Source: Bradysia coprophila (lineage: Eukaryota; Arthropoda; Insecta; Diptera; Sciaridae). Taken from it: a stretch of 64,000 bases of DNA. The DNA is taken from contig NW_023503972.1 in the NCBI RefSeq assembly GCF_014529535.1, positions 2,666,001 through 2,730,000 on the forward strand, read 5' to 3'. The stretch's first letter is position 1, and the number at the start of each line of letters is the position of its first letter. The notes under the pieces are model-generated. The model searched no databases. It had not been told where the DNA came from and saw nothing but the letters and a program-made list of their open reading frames with translations. Positions 1-12,840 of this stretch are shown piece after piece. Position numbers and translations under genes: made by a program.

Positions 1-80
1 CAAAATAATATGAAAATGAGTGCGTTTAAGTACGAAAATCAAATTTGTATGTCCTCCGGGCGGACAATAGACCATACCTG
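1..80. repeat. Dispersed repeat end, cut by the window edge
   Basis: The stretch from about 7 to 80 resembles 12764-12837: both contain AATATGAAA followed by TGAGTGCGTTT and end with TAGACCATACCTG. At the second site that end is one terminal inverted repeat of a 146-bp element. This copy is probably the right end of the same kind of element, with the rest outside the window. Confidence 0.45.
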
Positions 81-792
81 CTTTACACATTCATTGAGAC
101 TTAGAGGTAACACCTAGGTTCTGAAAAATCAGATTGTGACACCTCAGAGTGGATCGCGGAGGCAGTGTCGGAAAACTTTTCTTGTGGCTCCTCCATCTGA
201 ACTGAACGTGCACTAAAAATTGTATAAAAAATGTACTAAACTGTTCAGATTTTTCTGACCTAAATTAGGTCAAATTTTCAAACAATCATCTCTCGAGTGT
301 GATTCTATGGGTGCAGTATAACACGTGGGCGAACTCACAACGACTAGCTTCTAGCATCTTAGATTAACATCTCGAACTATCTAGATAGAATTAAAATTGA
401 GGTCGCACGATTCACACGACAATCGAAAGAGTCTCTTCAGCAATTGTCGTAGTAAGTCTCTGATATACCCCACTATGTAAGAGCTAAATGTGGAGAAGCG
501 AAATTGTATCATCACTAACTTTAACCGATGAAGTAGTCCCCTCCAGTCATGAAGACAAATTAACGAAACTTTTTCCGCAGACCACTCATACTGCCAACAA
601 ATGTTTTAAAAAAAAACCCACTCCAATTTGAAGAGAAAAAAGATAACAGATGGCGACTGCATAGATCTCCATCGCCTTGACTCTTATTACATTGCGTTAC
701 ATTGCTTACACTGTCTCCTCTCTTCATATCAATTTCATCAGGTCATCAGTCCACGCTCTACCCTTCGAGAACAAACAGAAACGATTATCGAT
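81..792. other. Gene-free stretch upstream of the first small gene
   Basis: No supported coding exon. The last 160 bases are open in the frame of the downstream ATG but have no upstream in-frame ATG that I accept, so part of this is probably 5' untranslated sequence. TTTCATCAG at about 732-740 could be a splice acceptor. Confidence 0.3.
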
Positions 793-1672
793 ATGGCTCC
801 ATTGACGCGTTATCAGAAAGCCAGAAAAGTAAGTCAAACCAAAGGCAAATCCTCACTAACCAAAAGATCCGTCTTCATTCCACCATCACTCATTGACCAC
901 ACACATTTTACCACACAAAATGAAATAAAGTTCACCGTTTCATGTTACAGAATATCCCTAGCAGTGTTGCGTTGGTTGTTTCCCCACATGGAAAGGCACC
1001 GCGACGACTTAAAGGAAAACGTATCAAGACGGAGCCGTCGGGACCATATCCATCACAAGTAAGTGGATTTTGGGTAGGCCCAGTCAATAAAACAGATTTT
1101 TTCGGTTTTTCTGTTTAAAATCGACCGATTCTCGAAAATATTTAATTTAACCCTTAAACAAGCCGCAAGTCTTCTCCATCCGAACATACGAACACTATAT
1201 TCCTGTTGAAGATGTTTTTCACGCCGTAAGTGGGGTCGAAATTCAATATGGAAAGTGCGGAGGTCTTTCTAACGTAGCGTCATTTTCATGAAATGTACTT
1301 TTCGGATCACTTTTTCATCGAATCGTTCACTTAAAATTCAAATTTTAGGCACACTTACGGTGTGAATTGATGAAACCAAAAAAAAAACATATTCGAGAAA
1401 TAAGACCACATTCCTTTTTTCCACATAAAATGAAATAAAGCGCTGAAACGATCATGTTACAGAATATCCCTATGGCTATTCCTGTGGCTGTTCCCCCATG
1501 TGAAAAGGAGGAGCCGAAAGGAGACGTGGAAAGTGCAAGTTCGGCGCGAAAAAGTTGTTGTGTCGCCCACGTAAATGGGTTTTGCGTAACCTACACCGAC
1601 CAGGGCGACGTTTTTCGTGGTTGCGAATATTTTCGCGAACGTGAGTTACTTTTAGCTTCAATGTATAAATAG
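793..1672 (+). CDS. Small unrecognised three-exon gene with a duplicated exon
   Basis: I do not recognise this protein. Proposed exons are 793-828 (MAPLTRYQKARK, followed by GTAAGT), 951-1058 (36 codons beginning NIPSSVALVV, followed by GTAAGT) and 1463-1672 (beginning NIPMAIPVAV, stop TAG at 1670). Both acceptors read CATGTTACAG and all junctions are phase 0, giving 117 residues. The protein is basic and proline-containing, with an RIKTEP segment in exon 2 and several cysteines in exon 3; no signal peptide or domain is visible. Exons 2 and 3 and their upstream intron ends are clearly related, so the locus carries a tandem exon duplication. They may be spliced together or alternatively. A second possible donor lies inside exon 3 at about 1590 (CACGTAAAT). 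The evidence is splice signals plus duplication, not homology, so the model is tentative. Confidence 0.4.
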
Positions 1673-1683
1673 TGTGGCGATCA

Positions 1684-1920
1684 ACCAGCGTTACAATAGT
1701 ACCACTCTTTTAGTTCCACTTTTTTCGTAAAAGGAAAAAGTGGAACTATTGTAACGCCGCATATATGCAGCGTTACAATAGTTTCACTTTGTTAGTTCCA
1801 CTTTCCTTATACCAGTGGAACTATGGTAACGTTGCATATATGCAGCGTTACAATAGTTCCACTTTTTCCCTTTTACGGAAAAAAGTGGAATTAAAAGAGT
1901 GGTACTATAGTAACGCTGGT
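1684..1920. mobile_element. Foldback MITE with 9-bp target-site duplication
   Basis: The element begins ACCAGCGTTAC and ends GTAACGCTGGT, and nearly its whole 237-bp length is self-complementary. It is flanked by a perfect direct repeat TGGCGATCA at 1675-1683 and 1921-1929, the expected scar of transposition. Inside, the unit GCGTTACAATAGTTCCACTTT recurs in both orientations around two GCATATATGC palindromes, so the hairpin is compound. A 9-bp duplication is typical of Mutator-like elements, although hAT-like elements (8 bp) are close; assignment to a superfamily is an inference. There is no coding capacity. It sits two bases past the stop codon of the preceding gene model, so it may be part of that transcript's 3' end. 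Confidence 0.88.
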
Positions 1921-1929
1921 TGGCGATCA

Positions 1930-4900
1930 TTAGATTTAACAATTGACAATATTTTTAAATAATTTTTTTTGTAGTCAAGTCTTAGAGTAGCCAATTTTTG
2001 TAAGCTTTTTGTCAGTAATACCAACTTTGTACCAATAAAGTTTTCCTGTCGTTTTCGACGTATCAAATCATAGGTCAAACATGCTAATTCTTTGCACCAC
2101 CGACCGAATTCATTTGCTGAAAGAAAATTTGGTGATCAAATTAAAGTGAAAACCTGTGTGAACCTGTTGTGAAGAGCAACAGAATTTGAACTACGAAATT
2201 ACTGTCGCGATACTTAAGCCATTGGCATTTTGATCAGTTTTTAGCTCGCGAAAAAAAATTGCTCCAAGCATAGACTCCATGTCAGAGAAAGTTCAACCAT
2301 CAAGGTTCATTGGGCATTTAATTTCAGTCGATTTTTTCTCTTTGAGCCTTCTCGCGGCTCTCTATTACCGATTAGAAAATTTACATTAGACCGCGACAGT
2401 GCAATTTTGATACTGATCGTGTATTTGAGGTCGTAGCATACGATTATGGGAATCTTAAGAGGGAAATTTCAACAGTCGGACCTCAAATGTTACTTGAGAA
2501 ATTTCACAATCAGTAAAGCTGCAGCTTGTGGGGCAGTTTAAGTATCGAGCTTCCGGTATTTTCTTGTTCACTACAGATTTCCAAATTAGATCTAACTCGG
2601 ATCATCTCCCATTATCTGTCTCCACAAAGCACACCAAGCAAAAGTGCTTGTATGCAATTTTATGCGTTGTCTCCACTTAAAACAGTTTAATCTGAGAGCG
2701 GCAGTAATTTACCAACAACGTTTCGTTACCTTTGATTAAAGATAGGTAAGTCATTGATTTGATCGGCGAATTTGATTTTTTCCCTTATTGAGAGCTGAAT
2801 TACAATTTTTTATACGCTGAAGTGACGGCTCACTATAATAAATGCCGCAAGTTCGTAATTGCAAGCAAATTGTAGTACTCCGAAAGGGGTTGCCCAGAGG
2901 AAAGTATTTATTTTGGTAGATGACTGATTAGCTAATGGAAACAGTTTCAAGAAGTTTAAGACTTTTCAGGAACATGTCGTTAGTTTTACATAGCCTTTTA
3001 TGGAGCAGGATCGTCACCCTGAGACATTTTTGATAACCCCAAGAATATTTTCGTCTTACCAGTTCGTCTGAGAGAAGTGTACTCTTGCGAACTCTGGATT
3101 TAACGACAAACATTTTCGGACAGTTATTTTGACCATAACGTTTGGAGCTCAGTGAATGTGTACTGTTCATCTCCTAAAAACTTCAATTTGAAACAGAATT
3201 ATCTCACCGAGTTGACTGTGATATATTTCCGTTGCCTGGAGCCCTCAGAGATGTAATTGTTAAAACGTTTTCCCTGAGATGCTCAGTGTTTTTATCTGCA
3301 AGATAATTATGAAAAATTGATAGTTTTGAGCGACAGACAAGCTCTCATTGAATTAAAAAAAAAATCGTTTTTCTAAACGCACCACGATCACCTAATCGAA
3401 CCAATATCAAAGTCACATCGTTTTGATAATAACCCAATTACCCTCACCCTACATCGATCATAATCATCATCAATCCATCTCGCAAATCTAATATTCATTC
3501 AATAAAAGCGCATTATATACTCAGATCAAACACTAATCCGATCGAAGGAAATCAAAGTACCTACAAAATCCACAGATACATCTCCAACATCAATCATAAC
3601 CATCTTTTCTACACACAAACCACTTCGTATACACGACAATAATATCACAACAATTTCTCCATGAACAGGTCAACAAACACTGCAGACACTGCAAGGTCTC
3701 AAACTAGCATATATCCATCTCTTTCCATTTCTCCAATCTATATGTGTTAAATGCCATATACAACAACACACCGGTTAAGCTGAACGAAAACAAACCAAAC
3801 AACAAACTCTCTGCTTTCTCTGTTTAGTTTTCCCATAACAGAGGCGCATACAAAGTAAAAAAAAGAAAACCAAAGCAAACGTCGATCTCTTTCATACCTG
3901 ATGGCCCTACCAAAATGCTTGATCCCCGGTGAGGTCGGATTCACGGTGAACCAATGGATTCAGTTTTCAGTCTGTATTTTGCCGTTGCCAAACGTATATG
4001 CGCAGACGTGGTGCAGAATATTTGTTTCGCTGATTTTTGTTTCGTTGCCTTTTTTTTGGTTTATACGTGAATTTCGTCGTGTTGCACCCTACATATTTTC
4101 GCTATATATACCAGAGGAAAAAAAAAGACTTTACTGTATAGACATGCATGATCGTACGTTGTCCGTTGACCTAATTTTCTTAGGTTGATCAATGTGTTGC
4201 TTGTGAACATTTTTTGTTTTTGGCAAAAGAGTTGCACGTACGGATTTAATTGCAATTGTGACAACTTGAAAAGTGATCGTGATCGTCGGGTCGTCAAAGA
4301 TAAATTGAACTAAATTGCAAAATGTGCCATGGATATTCAAGAACTTTAAGAACTGAACTCAATTCTTCTTTTTGTGATAAATTGATAAAAATTCGTGAAT
4401 TAAAAAAGCGAATAAATCGCAACCAGGATTACAAACAAGGATTACGGAAGGATTAAACGGAAAATGAAATAAGGATATTGACACTCAGCCACAATTTATC
4501 TACAAAATAATCTTGAAAGCAAATCAAAATTTGACGGAAAACTTAAACAATTTAACGATCTCAACGAACAAAAAAATAATAATTTTTAAGTTACCTCGAT
4601 ATGTGTGAATGACCTACTTAACAACACAGTGCATCAACGTTTCGTATGACCCGGATATTAAATCTGAAGAGAATCTTGAGTTGTTGTCTTTGGTGCTGAC
4701 GGTTGTTGTTTTTTGTATGTTCCGTCGTTGTTGTTGTTCTTGTTGCACAAACACACATTTAAAGTGAGATGTCGTTTCTGTGAAAGAGGTAAATTGAAGT
4801 GAAGAAAATAAGAAAGAAAAAAAGTTGAATGAAAAGAAAAACGTTCGGAAATTGTAAATCAAACAATTGATGGAAAGACATCCAATTGGGATTATTTTAT

Positions 4901-7900
4901 ACGGAAAAATTGATTCGTTGTGCAATTGTAGTGGATCGGATTTTTAATTTTGTGCGTGTGTTCTGCAGCCGCAAATTTTTGAATTAATTAACAATTATAT
5001 TGACCGCCCATACGAATTTTTGACTAAGAAATTCTTGTGGAATGTATAAGTGTTCAAACAATTCTATCTTTTTGTACATAAATTCAATTTAAAGAAGAGA
5101 AGAAAATTTAATATCCGAAGCGAAAACAGATAAAGAAAAACAATTTTCAAAATCCCCCCCAGCAAAAAATTATCCAAAATCTTTTCTTAGATTGGAACTA
5201 ACGTATGTGTAATTTATCATCCTATTTCGGGGCATCCTATGCTTTCTAGGCTTTTATATCTCTTCTTGTAAGTATCCTATTATTCTTCTATGCATGATCA
5301 CGGCTACTATTTAGCTTACTATTGATTTGTGTTGTGTTCGCATGGACTCTCTACATGGTGGTGGTATCACTAGGCAGGATATATTTTTTTGAATTTAATA
5401 TCACGATCGTGAGGAGTTACTTAAACATTCAAAAAAATAAATAAAAATTTTCGTTGAATTTCATGGAATTTCACAGATTTCACGAACTGATGAAATTGTC
5501 GGAGTTCAAAAGAAATTTCGCTGATTTCAAAATGGGTCGAAAGATCTCGAAAAATTTTTAATCAAATTTACTAAGAATTTTGGAAGCAATATGTCCTGCA
5601 GGGTGAACCAAATGATTCGTGCTTTTAACGTAATTTTAGAACGATAGTTTTACTAACTTCCCGCTAATTGTTGACTCCTAATTGGAATTGAACGTCCTTT
5701 TTCAGAACAGAAATTTTGAATTTTGGGGATTAAATGATTTTCGTGTAAGGCAAGTGCAGAGAGCAAAAACATAATGAACAAGCCAATGAAACCATACCAT
5801 TTGACTTAAGTGAAACAGTTTGAACCAATCAGGTGATAGTATTTCACTCACATGAGAGAAATCAACTGTTATTTGCACATGCCTTATTCTAACAGTCACA
5901 ATATTGATTATTACTGAATCCGATAACTTGAATGATTTAAAACTTTGGCTTGGATTGTCAATTTAATGTTTAATTGTCATAACAATTGGTCTCTCTTTCG
6001 ATAGATAATCAACTTTTTAGTGAAACTATACTAACGATCACGAGTACTAACAAAATCGCCGTATAGCATTAAAGCTGTAACTGACTTTACATAACCTCAC
6101 TTACTGACTTCAACTTTTCTCTCCATTTTAATATCTACTTTTTGGCCGCTTCTTCTCTATCACTAAACTGCTGTGCAAGTAAACGTTTAGATTTATATGA
6201 TCAGGTTTCTTATTACATTGGGGTAGTTCGATGCTCACAAAGAAAAGTTAAGATTTGCCCTGAACACATAATGTTTGGGAATTTTTGAAAAATATTTCTC
6301 CCTGTGAACGTCATTTTACAATTTCACAAAATTTGAACTTAAACGAGTTTTTGCAAGTTTGACGGAATCATTTCCCGCCGCTCTTTAATAGAATTGAAGT
6401 AGAATTTTTTCGGTATACTACCCCAGTGATCTAACAAAACAAAAAAACAAAAAAAAGTTTGCTCAACCTGATAATGTACAGCTTCACGTTTAATTGTGCG
6501 AATTAAAAAAAATATTTTTGGGGGGGGAGATAATTTGAATGCTCTTTTGAAATAATATTAGTGAACCTCTTGCAAACTTCGATTCAGATTCGAGCTTTGA
6601 ACACTGAAAAGAAATAAAACAATTTGCCGGAAAAGTGACTATGAAAACGAATATCGAGCACGTAATTGGATTAGCCGAACTTGATGGAAGTCGTCTGTTT
6701 TAATGGATTATTATGATGGTGGATAATTTTATGGTAATTTATTAAATTTTACTTAAGGTTAACACTGTTACGAGCCTCATGTTATCATTTACATTAACCA
6801 ATTAGTTGATCAGATCGATTTAACGTCGTTAACTCACGGAGTGCCAGTGACCGATTCGGTTCGGTTAAAGTAAAAATATACCAAACGATCGTTACAATCA
6901 ATACAAATGAACTGTGTCCTAAAGAAGGAAAGTGCATAACGACACATCGTTAATGTTATATCAACACTCTAAAGCCTACAGCCTGATGATTCACATAAAT
7001 TCTCTCAAATAGGTCGTGACGACGGTTGAGTGATGTAATCAAAATTTATGATCATCTGAGCTAAAGTAACGTCATGACGCACTTAACTTCAGGACAGTAT
7101 TTACATAAATCATAAACAGATAAATGACGTCACTGTCCAAATAGAATTTATTGCCCTGAACTGTCCCAGTTAAAACAGATTAATAAGTGGTTGCATCTGT
7201 TCAATGAAGGCATGAAGGTAAAGTTTTCCTGCTAACCTTTCACAGACAGCTTCAGTATAAAAATTAGCGAATCTGGTTTAGAACTTCCGTTGAGTATTTT
7301 CAACTGATTGATTACGAAAGACCTCAACTCTTGTTTTTTGCCATTGCTGTCGATAACAGATTATGTTCGTCAAAGGCCGTTTTGAAATTTAAAAAAAAAC
7401 CTCAATTGGTCATCGGCAAATTCTACATGAAAATTGGTTTTTTTCTAATTTGACAAATTTGACACACTGAACCACACACATTACTAAGAACCTCCGCAGT
7501 CAATATTCTATATTTACTAATGACGAACAAAAATCTTGCCCGCTCAAGTTAGGCGTCTTGTGTTTGTTTTGTTTTTGTTATACATAGCTACCAAGGACCT
7601 CTTTAAAACTTCACCAATAAAATCTTCATGACCATTCCATTCAACGAAGTAAATCTTCCAATGCAAACGGCAATTAATTTCAGATTGCTGAAAAGGTCAA
7701 ATTAAATTTAAAGTTACACCAAATTCATGAATCTGATGAGCGATCCGGATGTGCAACCTTCGTATAATGTTCTCGATTTTAATAAATTTGCTGCAACAAA
7801 AACAAAATTTTGAAACAATCGAGTTGAACCATTGAATAGGAAAATATTAGACGATGAATCGATGCTATAATTGGAGCAATTCGAAATCATTAGAGGCAAC

Positions 7901-8033
7901 AATAAAGCTGAAAAGTCCATTTCTAGCCACAATATAACGACCATAACGATGTTCCCTAGATTTTTTCTCATTTTTGACCGGTTTTTACCTTCCGTCAACC
8001 TATTTATCATTTTCATTTCTACATCTTACAGAC
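1930..8033. other. Gene-poor AT-rich intergenic or intronic DNA
   Basis: No open frame here shows a recognisable domain, codon bias or paired splice signals. Short runs of A, T, CA and TTC are common. It may include non-coding first exons or introns of the zinc-finger gene at 18 kb, but nothing in the sequence settles this. Confidence 0.5.
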
Positions 8034-8143
8034 CTTGAATTTTCACACTTTTTACTAGATTTTTCCCTGTTTTCCTTAATTTTTCCGAATAATATTTTTG
8101 TGAAAATGTGGAAAGCTGTTGGAAAATGTGGGAAAATTCAAGG
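8034..8143. repeat. Short foldback of the GGAAAATGTGGG family
   Basis: CTTGAATTTTCACAC at 8034 pairs with GTGGGAAAATTCAAG ending at 8143, with a second inner pairing between TTTTCC-rich and GGAAAA-rich arms. The same arm sequence recurs near 28.9, 43.5, 46.8 and 61.2 kb, so this is one copy of a dispersed family of about 80-180 bp foldbacks. No target duplication is evident. Confidence 0.6.
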
Positions 8144-11100
8144 CAATTTCACAAAAATAGTTCCTGCCGAAAATCCTGAATGTGAACGTCACTATATTGT
8201 ACGAACCACAGATATGAAAATTATCATTGAACCCACGAACCAGTTTACCGGGAAATTTTTCTCGAAATAAATTCTGATGACAGTGCGGAAAATAGGAATA
8301 AGAGCCAGAGGCTAGTTCTGGATTCATATTCGATAAAATATATTCTTTACAAAACGTTTTTATAACTGGAAAATTTCGGCTTTAGTTAGGGAAAAGATGA
8401 AAATGAAATGAGAACTCGCCTTCTCTTGACCCCCTTCCCCTAAAAGGTATACATTCTATCTTCTGCTGAAGATACACCATGTGATCTCCCGTCACACTTT
8501 CTTTGAAAATCGACGTAAATCATGCGTAAATTTCGTATATCTTTTACGGTCGTACCAATTGTATCTCTATATTGACTGTAAATCAAAAAATTAATCGACA
8601 AAACTTTTCAAACAGAAATAATTGAACAATAGCAACACCTCTAATAAAAGTTTACAGATTTTTTTTCTTCTTCAAAAAACTCACAAATTTGCATCATTAA
8701 ACACACTGACCTACATTATTTAACGAATTTTTTTTTCTTCACCTTCTGTCTCTGTCTCCATCTCTCTCTATTATTTTTTTGAACACAATATCGCGCTTTT
8801 ATACTTTACATACCTACATAGCAACATAAATGAATAAAAAAAAAACAAAGTTTTCTCGAATTGATTTTTCAATGGTATTTATACACAATGCGAGTATACA
8901 TGATTCATCTCGTGGTCCGTGGTCCATGGATGTTATAATAATTCTAAACAGATTCAGAAAAAAGAGTTTTAAAAAAATCCGCATTAGCGCTCATTAAATT
9001 CAACAATAAAGAAGTGTTGTTATACACGGGCATATGGCGCGAAATCAAAGTAACGAATTAACGAAAATAATCAGAAGAAATGGAAGAAAGAAGAAAGATA
9101 CTCGTTAATCTCTAAATGATCTTTTGATGTTGATCTTCGAATTATAATTTTTTTTTCGTCTTTTTCTTCTTCTTCTTCGATCAACTGTTTTATGCTGTTT
9201 TAACGGTAAATTATGGATTTGGTTTTATTTCAGGGCCTTTACGAAATGAACACAAACAATAGGATGGGTTTAACTCGTTCTTCTCATTATATTTTCTCTC
9301 TGTTTGTACCTTTTCACCAGTTTTAGGTTCGAAAGAAGCACAAATCCATAAAATTCGGTTAGTTCGCTTGGAGTGTGTATGTAGAGGTAGAATTTTCGGA
9401 ACATTAATTGAAAGAACTTCAACGTAATACAAAAAAAAATATTTATTTTTGTGGTACACCAACAAGAACTGTTTTATAGCACCGTTAAGATAACTGAGGT
9501 ATCAAAATTCACTTCTATTACATTTAACATGCTCACCGAAAGAAAGAATTCGGTTTTCGATTTATGTTGCCGAGTAACTGACCGTTTTTGATATAATAAA
9601 TGTAGCAAATCGAATTGAGATTTTTTTGAGAAAATTTCTTCCGAAAGATGTTTTCTCATGCCCTGTGCAACAATAGTGATATTTTCAACACTGGAGCAGA
9701 CACCTGACCCTATTTAAGAAATGTTCTATCACATTTCCACGATATCTCTGAAATACGTTCATTGAAAGTTGCCGATTCGCCCAAAGGGTAATAAGGAATC
9801 TTGCGCAGGGGTGATTCACAATGACTCAACTGTTGAAATATATCCTATTCATATATCACATACCTAAATACCTTCAGAAATTTTGTTCTCCTGAAGCTTT
9901 TCCCTACAAGAAGCTTTGAAGGTTGATTGAATCTTTGAAATTCATCCAAGTGTCTGACGAAACATTGAGCTGATATGCCATCCATTCAATTTTCTGCAAA
10001 CGGCAGACATATCATCAATAAAATCAATAAATCTAGTACCTCGTTTGTGTGAAGTATCGTCTAGGACGAATTAAAAATCCTTTACTCCATTTGTCTTCAC
10101 ATACATTTTACCTATGGAAGCTGCAGATGAGTCAGAGGGATAATATTAATTTTTCGTCGTTGATGGTAGCAGATGACTAACCGTTTTTTTTTCGCTGAAG
10201 AAACACGATAATTTGAAGATTTTCAACTCCCTTTTAATGGCGTCAAATCATTAAGACAGAAAAAACTTTGAAGAGCTTTGACGACAATTTCTGTAACATT
10301 TATCTTAGGGACATCTAGGACTTCGTGCCTCTTAACAGTACCAAAACGGATCTTTCTTCGATCCAAATATTATTATTTATTCAGACCACTCACGTGACAG
10401 ACTCATTTTGTTTACGATTTGTATTATGAATCAAAATCACAAAATCGAATAAAAATAATAGGAAAAAAACACAATCCGTGTGGCGAGTGTAGCGTACGCA
10501 CTCATATGTGTCAATATGCAAAGTAAGTGCCACATTAAGTAAATAATGTGTACAGCACTCTATATTTTGTTGTATGGTATGTAAATCACCTAATACAATT
10601 TTCGAAGAACAAAAAAAAAGCCAAAACACAGGTGAGCAACAGGGACGTGTCTAGCATACGTCTGGGCAAGATGAAAAGAGATAGTTGTACAAGATCATGT
10701 ACGGAAGTGTGTCAGCAGGTCTCAATTATAACGGTAAAATTTTTCTATATATAAATTTCATTATTGTAAGTTCTCGTAAAGCTGTTCGTATTGTTGCAGC
10801 GGCGTTAAATGCTTTCAAGTTTATGGTTAATCGGTGGACATGTTAAAATTATATTGTTGTGTATGCTGGACTTTAAAATGTTAAACGAAAGGGAAATGGT
10901 TAATGATGATGTGTATAATGACAACCAGTCATGACGACTATACACACATTTGATGTTTAGGTATATGGTATACAGTCACCACGAATTTATTATGAATATA
11001 ACGGTTGACACAAATAAATTATTTGTTTTAACGCTGTTGTAGTGTAATAATATAATAAATGTTTTGATGCCGATCAACGCCATCAGAAACAAATTAACAG

Positions 11101-11990
11101 GCATTGAGGCTCAGCAGAAATAAAAGCAGCACACTTTCACTCATCATCACCACCGAAAAATTATTTATCATTAAAAACGCTAATCAATTAATTAGTGTAA
11201 ATTACGGCAATCATCGCATTATAGCCACAGAAACACAAAACGCCTTAACCTGAATAAACCAAAAATTTAATTATCGGAAATTTAGCCAATTACCAGAAAC
11301 ATTTTTATTTTGCGCAATTTTGTTTATTCGATTGATCATTGTGCGTTATTAACCATTATATACGAGCCTAGTTTGTGCATTGGGTAATTGAGCCTATATG
11401 TGAATTTACCTGGCTTATGGCAATTACTTTAAGTACCATCCGAACACATCAAACTAATTGGCGATTTACAAATTTTTATTTTTTTCGTCTGGTAAAATGC
11501 ATTTCATCGTTTTCAAATTAGATTCCTGTTGGCGGATTCCGCTGTAATCAAACAATAATTTCTCCTGTCCCAGTTTTCTTATGTTTCATTCTTCATTCAT
11601 ACAACAAATGAATGGGTTTATACACATAGCGTACAAATATTATAAATGTTCGAAGTTGATTTTTTTCTTGTTTTTGTTTATTGTATATGTTGCTTTGTAG
11701 TAGGTAGAGTGTATCTAGACACACATAATGAGAACTGTTATTGTTCAGTCATTCAATGAGCATTGTAATACATTGTATTGAAGAACTTTTTTTTCCTCTC
11801 CTCTGATTTGCGCGACCTAACAACAAAACCGTGTTGTGTATCGATTAAATTGACGGTCATGGGTTTTATTGTTTTTACCAAAGGTGCACAATGTTTTTGG
11901 TGAATATAGAGGTACCCTGGCAGAATTCGGGGTAGTCAACACAACTTATGTTCTTTCCAAAAAAGATGCGAAAACATCCAGTGCATCCAG
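8144..11990. other. Gene-poor stretch
   Basis: No supported gene. A pyrimidine-rich zone lies at 8720-8790 and TTC-rich runs near 9160. A small open stretch around 10640-10735 has no start, domain or splice context that would support it. Confidence 0.45.
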
Positions 11991-12173
11991 TGCAATTTAA
12001 AGAGATTTACCGAAATTCACCAAAAAATTACCAAGATTTATCGAAATTCACCAAAAATGTAACAAAATTTTACCGGAATTCCCCAAAAATTTACAGAGAT
12101 TCACCAAAATTCGCCAAAAATTTACGAAGATTAACCAATAACTTAACAAAATTTACCGAAATTCACCAAAAAC
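11991..12173. repeat. Degenerate tandem array, left part
   Basis: Imperfect repeats of about 20 to 40 bp based on TTTACCGAAATTCACCAAAAA run through this stretch and resume at about 12463-12530 on the other side of an inserted inverted-repeat element. The open reading frame through it is a by-product of the repeat and encodes low-complexity sequence. Confidence 0.65.
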
Positions 12174-12176
12174 GTA

Positions 12177-12459
12177 CAATTATTAAACGCAAAGCTTGTG
12201 CAGAATCAGCAACAGCTGAACGTCTTCAGCTGGTCGACAAAGACAATACCTTTGTATCGAAAACAATTCAAAGGAAAGCTACCTACAGTGCATACATACG
12301 TTAAGGTCATCTATTTGTGGACATAACACGTATGACTGTAGTAAACTCGTTGTTTAGAATGTGTTTTGATTGTATATTATACAAGTAGAGTATTTTTGTT
12401 GATCAGCTGGTGGAGTTCAACTGTTGCTGATTCTGCACAAGCTTTACGTTTAATAATTG
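12177..12459. mobile_element. Inverted-repeat element flanked by TA, inserted in a tandem array
   Basis: About 45 bp at the left end (from CAATTATTAAACG through a segment containing AGCTTGTGCAGAATCAGC) is repeated in reverse complement at the right end with only a couple of mismatches. The element is flanked by TA on both sides (12175-12176 and 12460-12461), the target duplication of Tc1/mariner-like elements. The surrounding GAAATTCACC array is interrupted by it. There is no transposase, so it is a non-autonomous MITE. Confidence 0.75.
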
Positions 12460-12694
12460 TACTTAGATTTAACAAAATCTACCGAAATGCACCAAAAATT
12501 TTCAGAAATTTATCGAAATAAACTTACTAATAAAATTCCTTGCAAACATGTTAAAAAAAAATTATACCTTTGGGTTCGTTCATTGTTCTTTTTATTACTA
12601 ATTTTTACAAGAAAGTTGTCATTTGTAAAGTTTGTCACGCGTCCAGAGAGGAAGAGCATACACCGGTCCGTCTTACAATTTCAATGAATGTACA

Positions 12695-12840
12695 TACCAG
12701 GTATGGCCGATTCCTCAAAATCGTTTGATTTATCTTGAACGCATTCAGTATACATGTCAAAGTAATATGAAAGTGAGTGCGTTTGAATCCGCTTTTAAAA
12801 ACATTACGTCTTCTGTGGTGACATTAGACCATACCTGGTA
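12695..12840. mobile_element. 146-bp element with TACCAGGTATGG inverted ends
   Basis: TACCAGGTATGG at 12695-12706 is mirrored as CCATACCTGGTA at 12829-12840. The right end and its inner flank match positions 7-80 of the window. I see no convincing target duplication. Confidence 0.6.

Noticed and set aside
11948..12304. 118-residue open frame
   Set aside because: It runs through a degenerate tandem array and into the end of a MITE; the repeats explain it.
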